Position numbers and translations under genes: made by a program
Part shown: one piece after another, positions 54,787-64,000 of the stretch
How positions within the stretch are numbered: position 1 is the first letter of the stretch
Layout: every line of letters begins with the position of its first letter
Source: Notospermus geniculatus
Lineage: Eukaryota > Nemertea > Pilidiophora > Heteronemertea > Lineidae
DNA: 64,000 nt
Direction of reading: 5' to 3'
Assembly (NCBI GenBank): GCA_002633025.1
Contig: NMRB01000519.1
Coordinates: 157,334-221,333 of the forward strand
The notes under the pieces: generated by a model
Told to the model about the DNA's origin: nothing
Seen by the model: only the letters and a program-made list of their open reading frames with translations
The model's database searches: none

Positions 54787-55105
54787 TTAGATTTTTCTGT
54801 CAGGGCCGTAGCCACAGCAATAGGGAGGTTGAGATCAGTGACTTATCACGGAACCTCATACGTATACGGATCTCAACCTCCCTATTATTGGCCCTGGTAA
54901 GTACGGAAGAAGCCATCTCAAGCTACTCATGTTCCTCACTTGGATGGGGTCTTTTACTTGCCCTTGCAAAGGTACATGGTACTTACTGTCCCATGCGACA
55001 TATTGAACAGGTAGGGATGATTAATCCTTTATGGCCCGGGATTTCAATCTGGGACCTGTGCTTGATAGCAGATGTGGTAACCATTGCTCTATCTAGTCTC
55101 CTTAC
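54787..55105 (-). mobile_element. SINE family S with a 66-bp palindromic insert
   Basis: Tail GTCAGGGCCGTAGCCACAGC, insert 54821-54887, then TTATTGGCCCTGGTAAGTAC and the rest of the body reversed. Confidence 0.8.
54821..54887. mobile_element. 66-bp palindromic mini-element
   Basis: TAGGGAGGTTGAGATC and GATCTCAACCTCCCTA are its ends, with TA at both. Clean SINE copies define the empty site. Confidence 0.75.
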
Positions 55106-55196
55106 TGACAAACAGTGTGACAGCCACAGTAAGAAGGGATGGTAACCCGATCAATGCATACCCCAATTTCATGAAGAGATCCTCGATTGGTAAATC

Positions 55197-55655
55197 TAAA
55201 GCCTTGCTTATGTCGCCCTTACGTACAGTCAGAACTAGTTGGCAACTGATAATCGGCGCGTAGTTGGAACTAATTAGTCACAACTACTAGGTGACATAAG
55301 CTCTCGGGCGTCAGAGAGTAACTAGTTGCCAACTAGTTGCAAACTAAAAATATCCAGATCCTGAAAGTCGCACATGTTCAACTTCAGCGACTAATTGACA
55401 ACTGTATCCTGAAGACAGCCAATGAAATTCGCTTTACATTCCACGTGGCCTAACGTGACCACGTGACCTAATCACCACGTCACTTAAAATCAAAGGAAAT
55501 CTGTGTCGACATAAGCACTCAAAAGACGGCGATAAACTAGTTCCAGGTAGTTGCGACCGATCGGTATTTTTCTACTCGGTGGCGACATAAGTTACCAGTT
55601 GCAACTTGTTGACGCTGTTTCTATCACAGCGTAGGGCGACATAAGCGAGGCTTAG
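55197..55655. mobile_element. palindromic MITE, GACATAAGC word
   Basis: Ends AAAGCCTTGCTTATGTCGCC and GGCGACATAAGCGAGGCTTA. GACATAAG recurs at about 55293, 55508 and 55586, and CTAGTTGCAACTAG-like blocks recur. Confidence 0.8.
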
Positions 55656-56132
55656 TCCATACCAATATGATTGTTCGTTTAACGGATTTCCCTCATGCCT
55701 AAAATACCAAAAGTGAAAAAAAAAAGTTTTGCGCCCGCTTGTTTAAAATGCTGTAAATTCGAAAAAAATTTTTTTGCAAATGTGGGAAGGCTTTGTTTTT
55801 TTACCGCCCGCATGCTCAAAACACCATTTCGGGAAAAAATATACAGGCGCAAAGTCATCAAACATCGTCAAAGTGAATAAATTCATAAATTCATCGACAG
55901 TGATTGCCGTCGATGCCCTGCTCTTGCCCGTGCTACCCTTAAAAAATCCAAAATCCTTGGATTTTAGGCCAAAGAATTCATTTTTTTACCTTCACGCTCA
56001 CCCTTGTGTGACCACATACAACTTATGATTAGCAGTTTTTTTTCTTTTTTTTCTCGCCCTCATGCTCCATCATGTATGGCCTAACAATCCGTTAAACGAA
56101 CAATCAAATTGGTATGGCCTTAAGACTGTAAA
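55652..56132. mobile_element. 481-bp inverted-repeat element abutting the last
   Basis: CCATACCAATATGATTGTTC and GAACAATCAAATTGGTATGG, continuing GTTTAACGGATT. TTTTTTTACCTTCACGCTCA-like blocks lie inside. Confidence 0.7.
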
Positions 56133-56407
56133 ATATGTGACCATGTCCCTTGGGTTGTCTCCAAAGCGAACAAATCAAGACCACAGCCAATCTGACCAAA
56201 GTCATTTCCGTACAGGACCGATATCTGGTGTTATGACGGCTCTTTCATTATCCTAATGGACTAACAACAAAAGCTTTGGTCAGAACGGATTAGCTGCCAC
56301 TTGGACGAGTGAGACTCGTGCGGCCGGAATGACAGGCTTTGGCGATGTATCGACAGATGATTGTGGCAGTCGGCGAATTACACGAGAATTAAGATTGACT
56401 TCCTTAT

Positions 56408-57013
56408 GCCTAGGTCACATATCCGTACGGCGAGTAAAAACAGACATTTTGGCCAATTTCCACCAATTTCGTATGGTGCCTGGCCGGTTCCCTCATGGTT
56501 GCCACGGGCACCGGGTCATTTTTCACCAGCCGTACGGGCGCCGCATTGATTAGCTGGCTGCTCCCAATTCTCCCAGCGGTTTCCTCTGACCGGTAGGCCG
56601 TAGAAAGCCCGTAGAAGGCCCCAGTGTCCCCTACGGGTCCTGTGCGGGCTCCTGCCGGTGACCGGGCGGGCTTTGCACGATTTTTTTCTGCCAGTTCTCG
56701 TGAAAAAAGTTTGACGGACGCCTTGCAGTTCTCAGGGCCCTAACCGGGCGCCTTGCGCTGCATCTGTTCATCGGACGGAGCCCGGAAGCTTACCACACGG
56801 CATCCGGCCGGCACCTTTACGGATTGTTGACTGGCGTCTTGCGATTACTCTCCACGAATTTTCACCGGGCGCCGCCGGGCGCCGTAGAATATGTGACCAC
56901 ACACACCGCAGACATGAAAATCGTAATGGACCCGTACGGTCTCTGAAATCCACGGCAAGCCGCCGGGTGGGGAAAATCGTACGGGGCCCGGTGGATATGT
57001 GACCTAGGCTTTA
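56408..57013. mobile_element. palindromic MITE, GGATATGTGAC word (copy 2)
   Basis: Ends GCCTAGGTCACATATCCGTA and GGATATGTGACCTAGGCTTT. GGCGCC/CGGGCG-rich blocks and ATATGTGACCACAC recur inside. Confidence 0.8.
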
Positions 57014-57084
57014 GGTTGAACATGACAGTTTATATCCACGCCACCGCTGTGTGGAGATGTGTGAAGCATGAGATCATGGTGTCC

Positions 57085-57300
57085 TGAGGAGCCTAGTGGT
57101 TATCACGTCTGCCAAGCAAGCAGCAGGTTGCGAGTTCAAATTCTGGACCACGTGGTAAATTAATCATCCCTGGCTCTTCAGATCATCGCAGGGGAGAGTA
57201 AGGAACAAGTGAGGAACATGAGTAGCTTGAGATGACCTCTTCCGTACTTACCAGTGCCAATAATGCTTTAGCTTCAGCCCTGATGGAAAAATGTAATACA
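57085..57300 (+). mobile_element. SINE family S
   Basis: Head GAGCCTAGTGGTTATCACGT, box B GAGTTCAAATTC, shortened body, tail GCCAATAATGCTTTAGCTTC. Confidence 0.8.
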
Positions 57301-57700
57301 AATACAAAACTACAGCCATTGCTTTTTGAACTGAAATCTCAGCTTTGATTCATTACAATAATAATAAAATAAAGAATTTCAAATTATTCACCCATGACAC
57401 CTGAGCCAATCTCAACGGATTTGTACGATTTTCATCTGTGAGCATCTCTGCTCAAGCATATGATATGTTTTGAAGGAAAATTTATTAGAAATTTTCCACA
57501 TTTGACATTTTGATCTCATTCAAGATGAATATGTCATTTATTTCTGTTTCTTATTCAACAGAAACGAAAATGTGTATAAAAAATATTCCCAAACATGCCA
57601 TAAAGATGGCTTGAAATAATGATCTTCCTTCAAAACACCCCCAGGACTCAGTCATTTGAAGAATATTATTCGGAAGATATTGTCTGCTCGAGTATACATG

Positions 57701-58534
57701 TACAGTCATTTGCAAAAGTTTAAGACCACTTGTCAATTTTGTAGGTTTTTCTGTCTGTGCTCCATCGAATCAGCAGGATGATGCAGCAAGACATCATTTT
57801 GTTGATTTGCTGTTCTGAAAAGCCCTCTTGATGCAGGGTAAAGCAGGCCTCACACAGGGACGGAACCGCCCAAAATGATGGCAGTTTGGTTTCGCACAAG
57901 TAGGTGAAACGAGGTGTGGATAAGGTGCTGATGCAGTTGTCATCAGCGTAGACATGCGGCACAACTGCGGTCGAATGTGAGGTGTTAGAAGGTTGATGTA
58001 CGGTGTTAACACGGTCATGCATGGTCCATGCGGTCTAATGGATATTGCGAGGTGGCCACAAGGTGTTGAGGGGGGGACAAAGCCATTTTTCAGGGGTTCT
58101 GAAGGGTTGTGAAAGGTGACAACATGGTGGCAACTCAGTGATTCCCGAGTTTGAGAATTAACTGCTGTGAAAATTTCAAACATTCTGAAAATCCGCTGGT
58201 TCCAAAAACAAGGTGGCGGTCAATGCTGAACACCCTCATGGTGTCTAGGCGGTGTCATTGAGGTTCAGCACGGTTTTGAACCGTGCTGAACCACTGTCAG
58301 CACCACCCTCGTGTGAGGCCTGCTTAACTATTTGTGGCCTTTGAACCTGACTCAGATTGGCATTTTCAGCTCTACAGATAAGTTGCCCTACAATCACTCT
58401 ACTCTGATGTACATGTAATGGATCACCTCCCAAAATATGTTATGTAATAATTCAATGATATAATGTAAAACAGGGCACTGAGAGAAAAACCAAGAAAATT
58501 GACAAGTGGTCGTAAACTTGTGCAAATGACTGTA
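57701..58534. mobile_element. Tc1/mariner-like nonautonomous element
   Basis: Ends TACAGTCATTTGCAAAAGTT and AACTTGTGCAAATGACTGTA. A further end of the same kind is at 58813-58844, so two partial copies may share it. No transposase frame. Confidence 0.75.
57839..58326. mobile_element. palindromic MITE nested in the Tc1-like element
   Basis: TAA + AGCAGGCCTCACAC and GTGTGAGGCCTGCT + TAA, a 3-bp target duplication. CACGGTTTTGAACCGTG lies at 58269-58285. Confidence 0.8.
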
Positions 58535-58607
58535 GAGTAAGTTTAGAGAAAATTTCGTCAAAGAAAGATGTTACGATTTTACAGATGGCCCATCAATCAG
58601 AATATGC

Positions 58608-58812
58608 AAGGGGGCTGTTCATTTTCGTCACTTGAGAAATCTGAGTTGTGATCCTTGAGAAAACGGAGAAAGCTATGAAGCTGCAAACTGCAACGATTAT
58701 TCTGTACAGCACAACAAATGATCCCTGAAATTTGCAAGTGTATAGCTTTTTCCTTTTTCCCAAGGATCACATCTCAGATTCCTCAAGTGACGAAAAAGAA
58801 CAGCCCCTTTTA
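58608..58812. mobile_element. MITE with GGGCTGTTC ends
   Basis: GGGGGCTGTTCATTTTCGTC and GACGAAAAAGAACAGCCCC, continuing ACTTGAG and CTCAAGT. Confidence 0.7.
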
Positions 58813-58849
58813 CAAGTGGTCTAAAACTTTTGCAAATGACTGTACAACC

Positions 58850-59400
58850 CGAGTGCGATAACAAAACTGTGAATCTAAAATTTCATGAAAATCCAGCCAA
58901 ACAAATGAAAGGTTTATCGCAATTTTCCAGCTCAGCACAGTCGGCTTTTTCTCCACATCGTCAAAGGATCAGTTGATGGCCTACGGATATTTTCGTTTCG
59001 TGATGATAGATCAGATTTTTGAGTTGTGTTTTTACGTTATGCCTCGTCTCTCGGTGAGACGTAAATCGCTGCGATAAAGTTAATGAGAAATCTCACAAGT
59101 GGATGATCTTTCGAGTGAATTTGGCTCGTTTATTCTTCTTGTTAACCTGTCTGCACCTCAATGTTTGCAACAGAGGTATTACCACTTTGAGTCAAGAAAG
59201 CGGCAAAGTGCATGAAAACTGAAGTGATGACTTTATTTTTGTCAATTCTCGGGACAGGAGTTTGTAGCTTCATTTTATATTCAATTCAGAAAGTGTTTAC
59301 GTCCTCTGGGGTTAGTGTTGTGTAAAATGTACTACGCTCTGTCTGAATACATTGTCATATTGTGGGGAAATTTGTAAATAAGATTTTTATGTGTGTTAAG
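58850..59400. other. mostly unassigned; one MITE fragment
   Basis: 59292-59375 matches part of the 36154 element (GTAAAATGTACTACGCTCTG). The rest shows nothing recognisable. Confidence 0.4.
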
Positions 59401-59556
59401 GGAGATTGAGTTCATGTAGTTTGTAATTTGTAATTTGTATCCTCTTTTCATTTTGTATGTTATATTTTGTATGCACTTTATTGTCGTTTGCACCAATGTG
59501 AACTACTATTTTACACGGTGACAATAAAGAATTATTATTATTATTATTATTACATG
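59400..59556 (+). mobile_element. possible LINE 3' end with (ATT)n tail
   Basis: GACAATAAAGAATTATTATT and an (ATT)n run follow a T-rich stretch, as at the 3' end of L2/CR1-type LINEs. No reverse-transcriptase coding sequence is present. Confidence 0.4.
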
Positions 59557-59687
59557 TATTTGGATAAATTTAATGAACTGCAGGAAGGATCCAGAGGATC
59601 CAAGAAAATCTGGGCTGTCAAATGAGTACCGAATCCAAAACGGGCGCTTGAACCTGGAACCTGAGAGGTGACAGGCGCTGAAGCCAC

Positions 59688-59950
59688 AATGGTGTAGTGG
59701 TTCGGGCCTCCGACTAGCGGTCAGAGGATCCTGGGTTCGAATCCCGCTGCTCGCGTGAGACTTTGGGCAAGTCTCTTTGCCTCACTGGCCTCTCTCCACC
59801 CAGGTGTATAAATGGGTACCGGTCAGAAATGTTCAATTGTAGTGCTGAATGAACAGCTCATCTGAGTTCTACTGAAAGGTTTCAGGACAGACTGGGGCTA
59901 AAGTGTAAAGTCAGATGACCTCTCTACCATTGTTGATATCAGACTATAAA
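59688..59950 (+). mobile_element. tRNA-derived SINE with CORE/MIR-like body
   Basis: Head ATGGTGTAGTGGTTCGGGCC and box B GGGTTCGAATCCC, then GACTTTGGGCAAGTCTCTTT, CACCCAGGTGTATAAATGGG and TACCGG. The ACTTTGGGCAAGTC segment resembles the CORE-SINE/MIR body. A different family from S. Confidence 0.75.
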
Positions 59951-60359
59951 CCCAAACTTTAACCTTTTTTTAAAACTCTGACAGTATTTTTGTGGTACTC
60001 ATTCTGCCGTTTCTAAGGGGTTAAGTTCAGCCAAAGACGGCCAAACCCGGGTAGCTTTCAGAGGATTTTATCAAAAGATGACCTCGTGTTGCCCCCTTTT
60101 ATCTTGAGAAAGATCGATAGGCCCCCAGAGCCGTGATCAATACCCTCCCTGGCGTCGGGGGAATCTACCTGGCGACTTAATCGCTGTCCTATCTCAGGTT
60201 TTCTACCCACACGACCAGAGCCTGAGAGAAACGTCAGTCATAAATTTGATTTAGAACTGACGCTTATCTTCTACGACTCTATCGTGAAACCATGAGTGGT
60301 CTCGCACACTGGGTAACGCCTAGTGGAACTGATATGGTACGTTTTCCTAGTAATACAGC

Positions 60360-60495
60360 AGGAGCAGATCCAGGATTTGGGAAGAGGGGGCACCCTGTGC
60401 TAGGAACATTGAAATTTGCTCCCAATTCCAGGATTTTCACAGTTAATTTTACAGGGGAGGCGCGCGCCTGGTGTGCCCCATCTGGATCCACGTCT
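60360..60495. mobile_element. hAT-like MITE, GGATCC family (copy 4)
   Basis: AGCAGATCCAGGATTTGG at the left, GTGCCCCATCTGGATCCACG at the right, GGGGGCACCCTG inside. Confidence 0.55.
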
Positions 60496-60516
60496 GATAC
60501 AGTATAGTATTTGTAT

Positions 60517-60690
60517 GTTTCCATCAGAACCGAAGCCAAGGCATTATTGGCCCTGGTAAGTATGGAAGAGGCCATCTCAATCTACTCATGTTCCTCACTT
60601 GGATGGGGTCTTTTACTTGCCCTTGGAAACGAAGAAGGTACAAGGCACAACACCTTTCTGTTCCATGCGACGGACGCGAAGAGCCAGAGA
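60517..60690 (-). mobile_element. SINE family S, head missing
   Basis: Tail CATCAGAACCGAAGCCAAGG, then TGGATGGGGTCTTTTACTTG and GGTACAAGGCACAAC. Confidence 0.8.
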
Positions 60691-60746
60691 GCCTAGCGAC
60701 CTGCCACTTCGCTTTGCCACTAGAAAGTGGCAAATTCTCGTTCTAT

Positions 60747-61172
60747 CATGAAACCACTCACACTTGACACTAGATGGCGTTATCTTCTATAACACCACTA
60801 GCGCAGGTGCTAGGTTTCCATCTTGAAAGTAGTGCAGATTACTACATTTTGGTAAAGGTTTTTAACCATCGTGAACAGGCCAGCCGTGTCACCGCCAACC
60901 CAGTGGCATCTACGCTAAATGATAGATGATGTTGAAAAGTGGTGCTGTTGGGTTCAAGGCGAATATTTTCAGACTAAAAGGACTTCGTGTTGATAACAAG
61001 TGGTATTAGAAATGAACTGAATACTAATTAGGAAGAATTGTGCGATTAGGCCGACCGAACTATTTCTACATGCGCGCCGGCAAAAATCCAAAATGGCGGC
61101 CTTCCACCTACGCTAGTGGTGAAATGAGGCACGATATTTCGCCGCTAGTGTCAAGTGTGGAAACCACTTTGG
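60747..61172. mobile_element. inverted-repeat element, CACTTGACACTAG ends
   Basis: GAAACCACTCACACTTGACA and TGTCAAGTGTGGAAACCAC, with CACCACTAGCGCAGG and CCTACGCTAGTGGTG further in. Confidence 0.7.
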
Positions 61173-61631
61173 TCAAAGTGGTCAAACAGCAAAAATGAAT
61201 GGGTTGGACAGGAGACCAGTCTTATCACATTGGTTCCTCATTCAGCCACCAGGGGGTACTGCGACATACCTCATGCACAGTGGCACTTTAAAGATCTCAA
61301 CATGATAAACGGTATCTTCTTGTATTAGGCTACACAACAAGTATGGCTTTCTCACGCCGTTTTTTCTCGCGAAACCCTATGAACGACGCTATATCACGAG
61401 TCTTAGATATGGCTGTGACTCATGACGACTTTTTTAGACAGAATACGGTATTTTTGGAATGCGTACATTCAACGAAATCTTTGTTTTTATCTCAGAAAGA
61501 ATGATTTTCTTGGGGGATTTCGAAACATCGAGGGAAGTTGACCTTATCATTATATACATCAAAGACACATATGATTTTGAAGTATCTTCCCAACGAAATA
61601 TAAAGAAATTCAAAGGATGTATAATATGTAC

Positions 61632-61991
61632 TGTGGAACCTCTCTTAAGTGGACACCTCTGCCAGGAGGACACCACTCTATTAAGGACACCAAAGTTTAG
61701 TCCCATATTGGTCCCTTCTGTTCATTTTGACCTCTGTAATCAGGACACCTCTCAATTAAGGACAGCATCGACCCGCCCGTAGGTGTCCTTAATAGAAAGG
61801 TTCCACTGCAGTGGAACCTCCCTTAGCAGACACCTCTGCCAGGAGGACACCTCTCTATTAAGGACACCAAAATTTAGTCCCAAATTGACCATTTCTATTC
61901 ATTTTGACCTCTGTAATCAGGACACGTCTCAATTCAGGACAGCATTTGTCAGGCCCAAATGTGTCCTTAATAGAGAGGTTCCAACTGTATG
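61632..61991. mobile_element. two tandem MITEs, GTGGAACCTC ends
   Basis: Each about 175 bp: TGTGGAACCTCTCTTAAGTG to TTAATAGAAAGGTTCCACTG, then CAGTGGAACCTCCCTTAGC to TTAATAGAGAGGTTCCAAC. TCTATTAAGGACACCAAA and TGACCTCTGTAATCAGGACA are shared. Confidence 0.8.
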
Positions 61992-62062
61992 GCTTTCATA
62001 ACATCAAACACACACCTACATCTCGGTACTTATTGGATGCTATGTCTTTAATCTGAGATTGA

Positions 62063-62101
62063 CTTTTCTCAGCACCCGCTGACTTTTCTCAGCACCCGCT
62101 C
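62063..62101. repeat. 19-bp tandem duplication
   Basis: GACTTTTCTCAGCACCCGCT twice in a row. Confidence 0.9.
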
Positions 62102-62289
62102 AGCACTGGCATTTTATGCAGGACGATACTGAAATAATCAGTACTGAATATCACTCAGAAGCATCTTGAAATATCATATTTTCGAGGAAAACGGCCGCCC
62201 TATCGTTACTGGCGTTTGTTTTCGCTTTTTGCCAACACGTGCACTGCTGGCAAAGTTCCATCTCCAAAATTAGCCAAAATATTCACACC

Positions 62290-62690
62290 AATAGACAAAT
62301 CCCAAATTGACGAAAAGAAAGATCTGGGCCCAGTTGCACAAAGAATCTTAAGTCTAAGAAAAAACTTAAGTCTGAAATGAAGTCATCTGATTTGCTGAAA
62401 CCTGGTCACATGATGACTTAAGTCAAACTTTAGACTTAAGATTCTTTGTGAAACTGGGCCCTGCACACTTCCGCCGAAATCGTAAACAGAACATCGGTCT
62501 GACAGTGAATGACGTGACGCAGAGAACCCCATGACCATGTGACGACAGTGAGTTCGACGACGTTGCGTCAGAGTCGACCACTGCTGAATCATGGATTGCG
62601 TCACGTCAGCTGGTTTCAGGTCGAGGTTGTGTTTACGATTTCGGCGGAAGTGCGCAGATCTGCGAATTTGGGATTTGTCTATTGACTGGT
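62290..62690. mobile_element. MITE family G, copy 2, with nested insertion
   Basis: ACAAATCCCAAATTGACG and AATTTGGGATTTGTC are its outer ends. GATCTG is followed by a nested MITE (62327-62461), then CACACTTCCGCCGAAATCG. Copy 1 (39172) shows GATCTGCGCACTTCCGCC uninterrupted. Confidence 0.8.
62327..62461. mobile_element. nested MITE, GGCCCAGTTGCACAAAG ends
   Basis: GGCCCAGTTGCACAAAGAAT and ATTCTTTGTGAAACTGGGCC, with CTG duplicated at both flanks. Confidence 0.8.
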
Positions 62691-62837
62691 ACATGCACTG
62701 CTGTGTTCATAGAAGTGAAATGTGCATTTAGGTCCAGAAACTAAAGTGTTGATCTCAACTAGAAAGTGCCTGAGGAAGACCCCGGTTAGGGTCGAAAAAT
62801 TTGCGAGATTTGGAGACAACTTTATGTTTAATATCTG

Positions 62838-63953
62838 ACATGTACAGTACGTTGCACAATTGACCTACCTTTATCCACGTACCTTCCGCATACATCACCA
62901 GACCTGCCTACCCTACTTTTTTCCTCAGAGTACCAGGACTTATAAAAGTGTATTCTTGAGCTTTTTTGAGTATTTCAACTGTGATGCAAGACTTGTATTT
63001 TGGAAGGAAGTGTATTGTTTGGTATTCAGAGTATTTTCGAAATATCGATATATAATCACCAAACTATGACAAAGTGATGGGATTTGCTGACAAAGTGATG
63101 GGATTTGCTTTATGAAGTAAACAGATGTGTACATCAGGCTACCTTTGCTACCACTGGATGACTGTGGTAGTGAAGGGGTTAATTTCGTTTCACCATGCAG
63201 TATAGATACATTCCCAGTCAAATATTTTATTTCCATCAGCCATAGGTTTTAATTTCCCGCCAAAAGTAGAGCCACGTGCTGACCGAATCAACTTAGACCT
63301 ACCGGTAGCGCGCTGATCATCCCGGAGCATTGGCACTGCCAGCAGATGAGAGCTGATCGCGTGCTATCCATTCTATATGAGGGAGTTTCACGGGACACCA
63401 CCATCTTACACTAGTGGGGAGCTTGAAACACTTGGTTCATTGAAACCGGCGGGAATGTGTGCGATCAGGCGATATACGGACGGAACTCTCATTTACACCA
63501 AAGTGCAAAGGGGATCAAGGCTCAATATAGGCGGGCACACGACTTTCAAACAGGTTGAAATTGATAAAAACATGCATTTTTTGGCGTACTTTATTGAAGA
63601 AAAAAAACGTATTTTAGAAACAGACTAGAGCGTATAATTCTACCGGAAATCGTACAGCGTACTGCGGCCGTTTTTGGCGTACAAAATACGCCGAAACCGT
63701 ATGGGTAGGCAGGTCTGCATCACGCGGAAAGTATGCTTCAGTTCACTGCGTATGGTATGGGCACGTCACGCGTCTTTTCTGCGTCACGTCAACGCACCAC
63801 ACGGGGGAATGACGTTACGTCTTCATTGCGTGCCTTCCATGACGGCGTGCGACGTCCTCGGAAGATACGAGTACGGTACACGCATGACGCTGCATGTGGT
63901 ACGCGGATGGTGCACGGCGTGGATGGGAGATAAATTGTGCAACGTACTGTATA
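62838..63953. mobile_element. 1.1-kb element with inverted arms near the window end
   Basis: TGTACAGTACGTTGCACAAT and AAATTGTGCAACGTACTGTA. ACCAGACCTGCCTACCC and GGGTAGGCAGGTCTGCA are inner pairs. TGACAAAGTGATGGGATTTG is duplicated at 63066-63108. An open frame at 63377-63628 is unrecognised. Confidence 0.6.
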
Positions 63954-64000
63954 TTTCTGAGAAAAGGAAGACATATATGGCATGTATGGTAGTGGATGGA

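Overview
This window is eukaryotic and repeat-dominated. It looks like a marine invertebrate, probably a deuterostome (hemichordate, echinoderm or cephalochordate); the sequence alone does not decide which. Evidence for this: GT-AG introns, metazoan immunoglobulin-domain exons, BEL/Pao, Ty3/Gypsy, Penelope and pogo remnants, tRNA- and 5S-derived SINEs, and dozens of palindromic MITEs. There are two runs of N (14824-15289 and 51849-52199). No bacterial-style operon, rRNA gene or CRISPR array was seen.

Host gene: three exons on the minus strand fit one immunoglobulin-superfamily gene. A V-type Ig exon lies at 20363-20031 (phase 1-1). A second Ig domain is split over 13599-13457 (phase 1-0) and 4211-4007 (phase 0-1). 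The splice phases and the cysteine, tryptophan and Y-x-C hallmarks agree. The two introns (about 6.4 and 9.2 kb) are packed with transposable elements. The rest of the gene was not found and probably extends beyond the window.

Layout: 0.3-2.9 kb is a broken pogo/Tigger-like transposase split by a 500-bp element with an 8-bp target duplication. 4.2-4.4 kb has a short ORF behind a TCTCGCGAGA motif. 6.2-10.85 kb is a minus-strand, gag-only Gypsy element, which itself interrupts a second Gypsy gag (10.85-11.5 kb). 12-20 kb holds MITEs, a 1.66-kb inverted-repeat element and a Penelope fragment. 22.04-31.78 kb is a BEL/Pao element with both LTRs, a 1.45-kb internal duplication and a truncated integrase. 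32-64 kb is nearly all nonautonomous repeats: a family of tRNA-derived SINEs (about 15 copies), palindromic TAA/TTA-flanked MITEs, TTAA-flanked MITEs, hAT-like MITEs, minisatellites, and a few protein remnants (a CXC cysteine cluster and an orphan ORF).

The most unusual structure is a set of palindromic MITEs, each with its own terminal word (for example GTGTAAA, CATAAGC, GATGTACGC) repeated several times inside the element, all flanked by TAA/TTA-like sites. A second is an element class whose two ends carry matching, co-varying inverted words next to a GGCCCATGGGCC-type palindrome.
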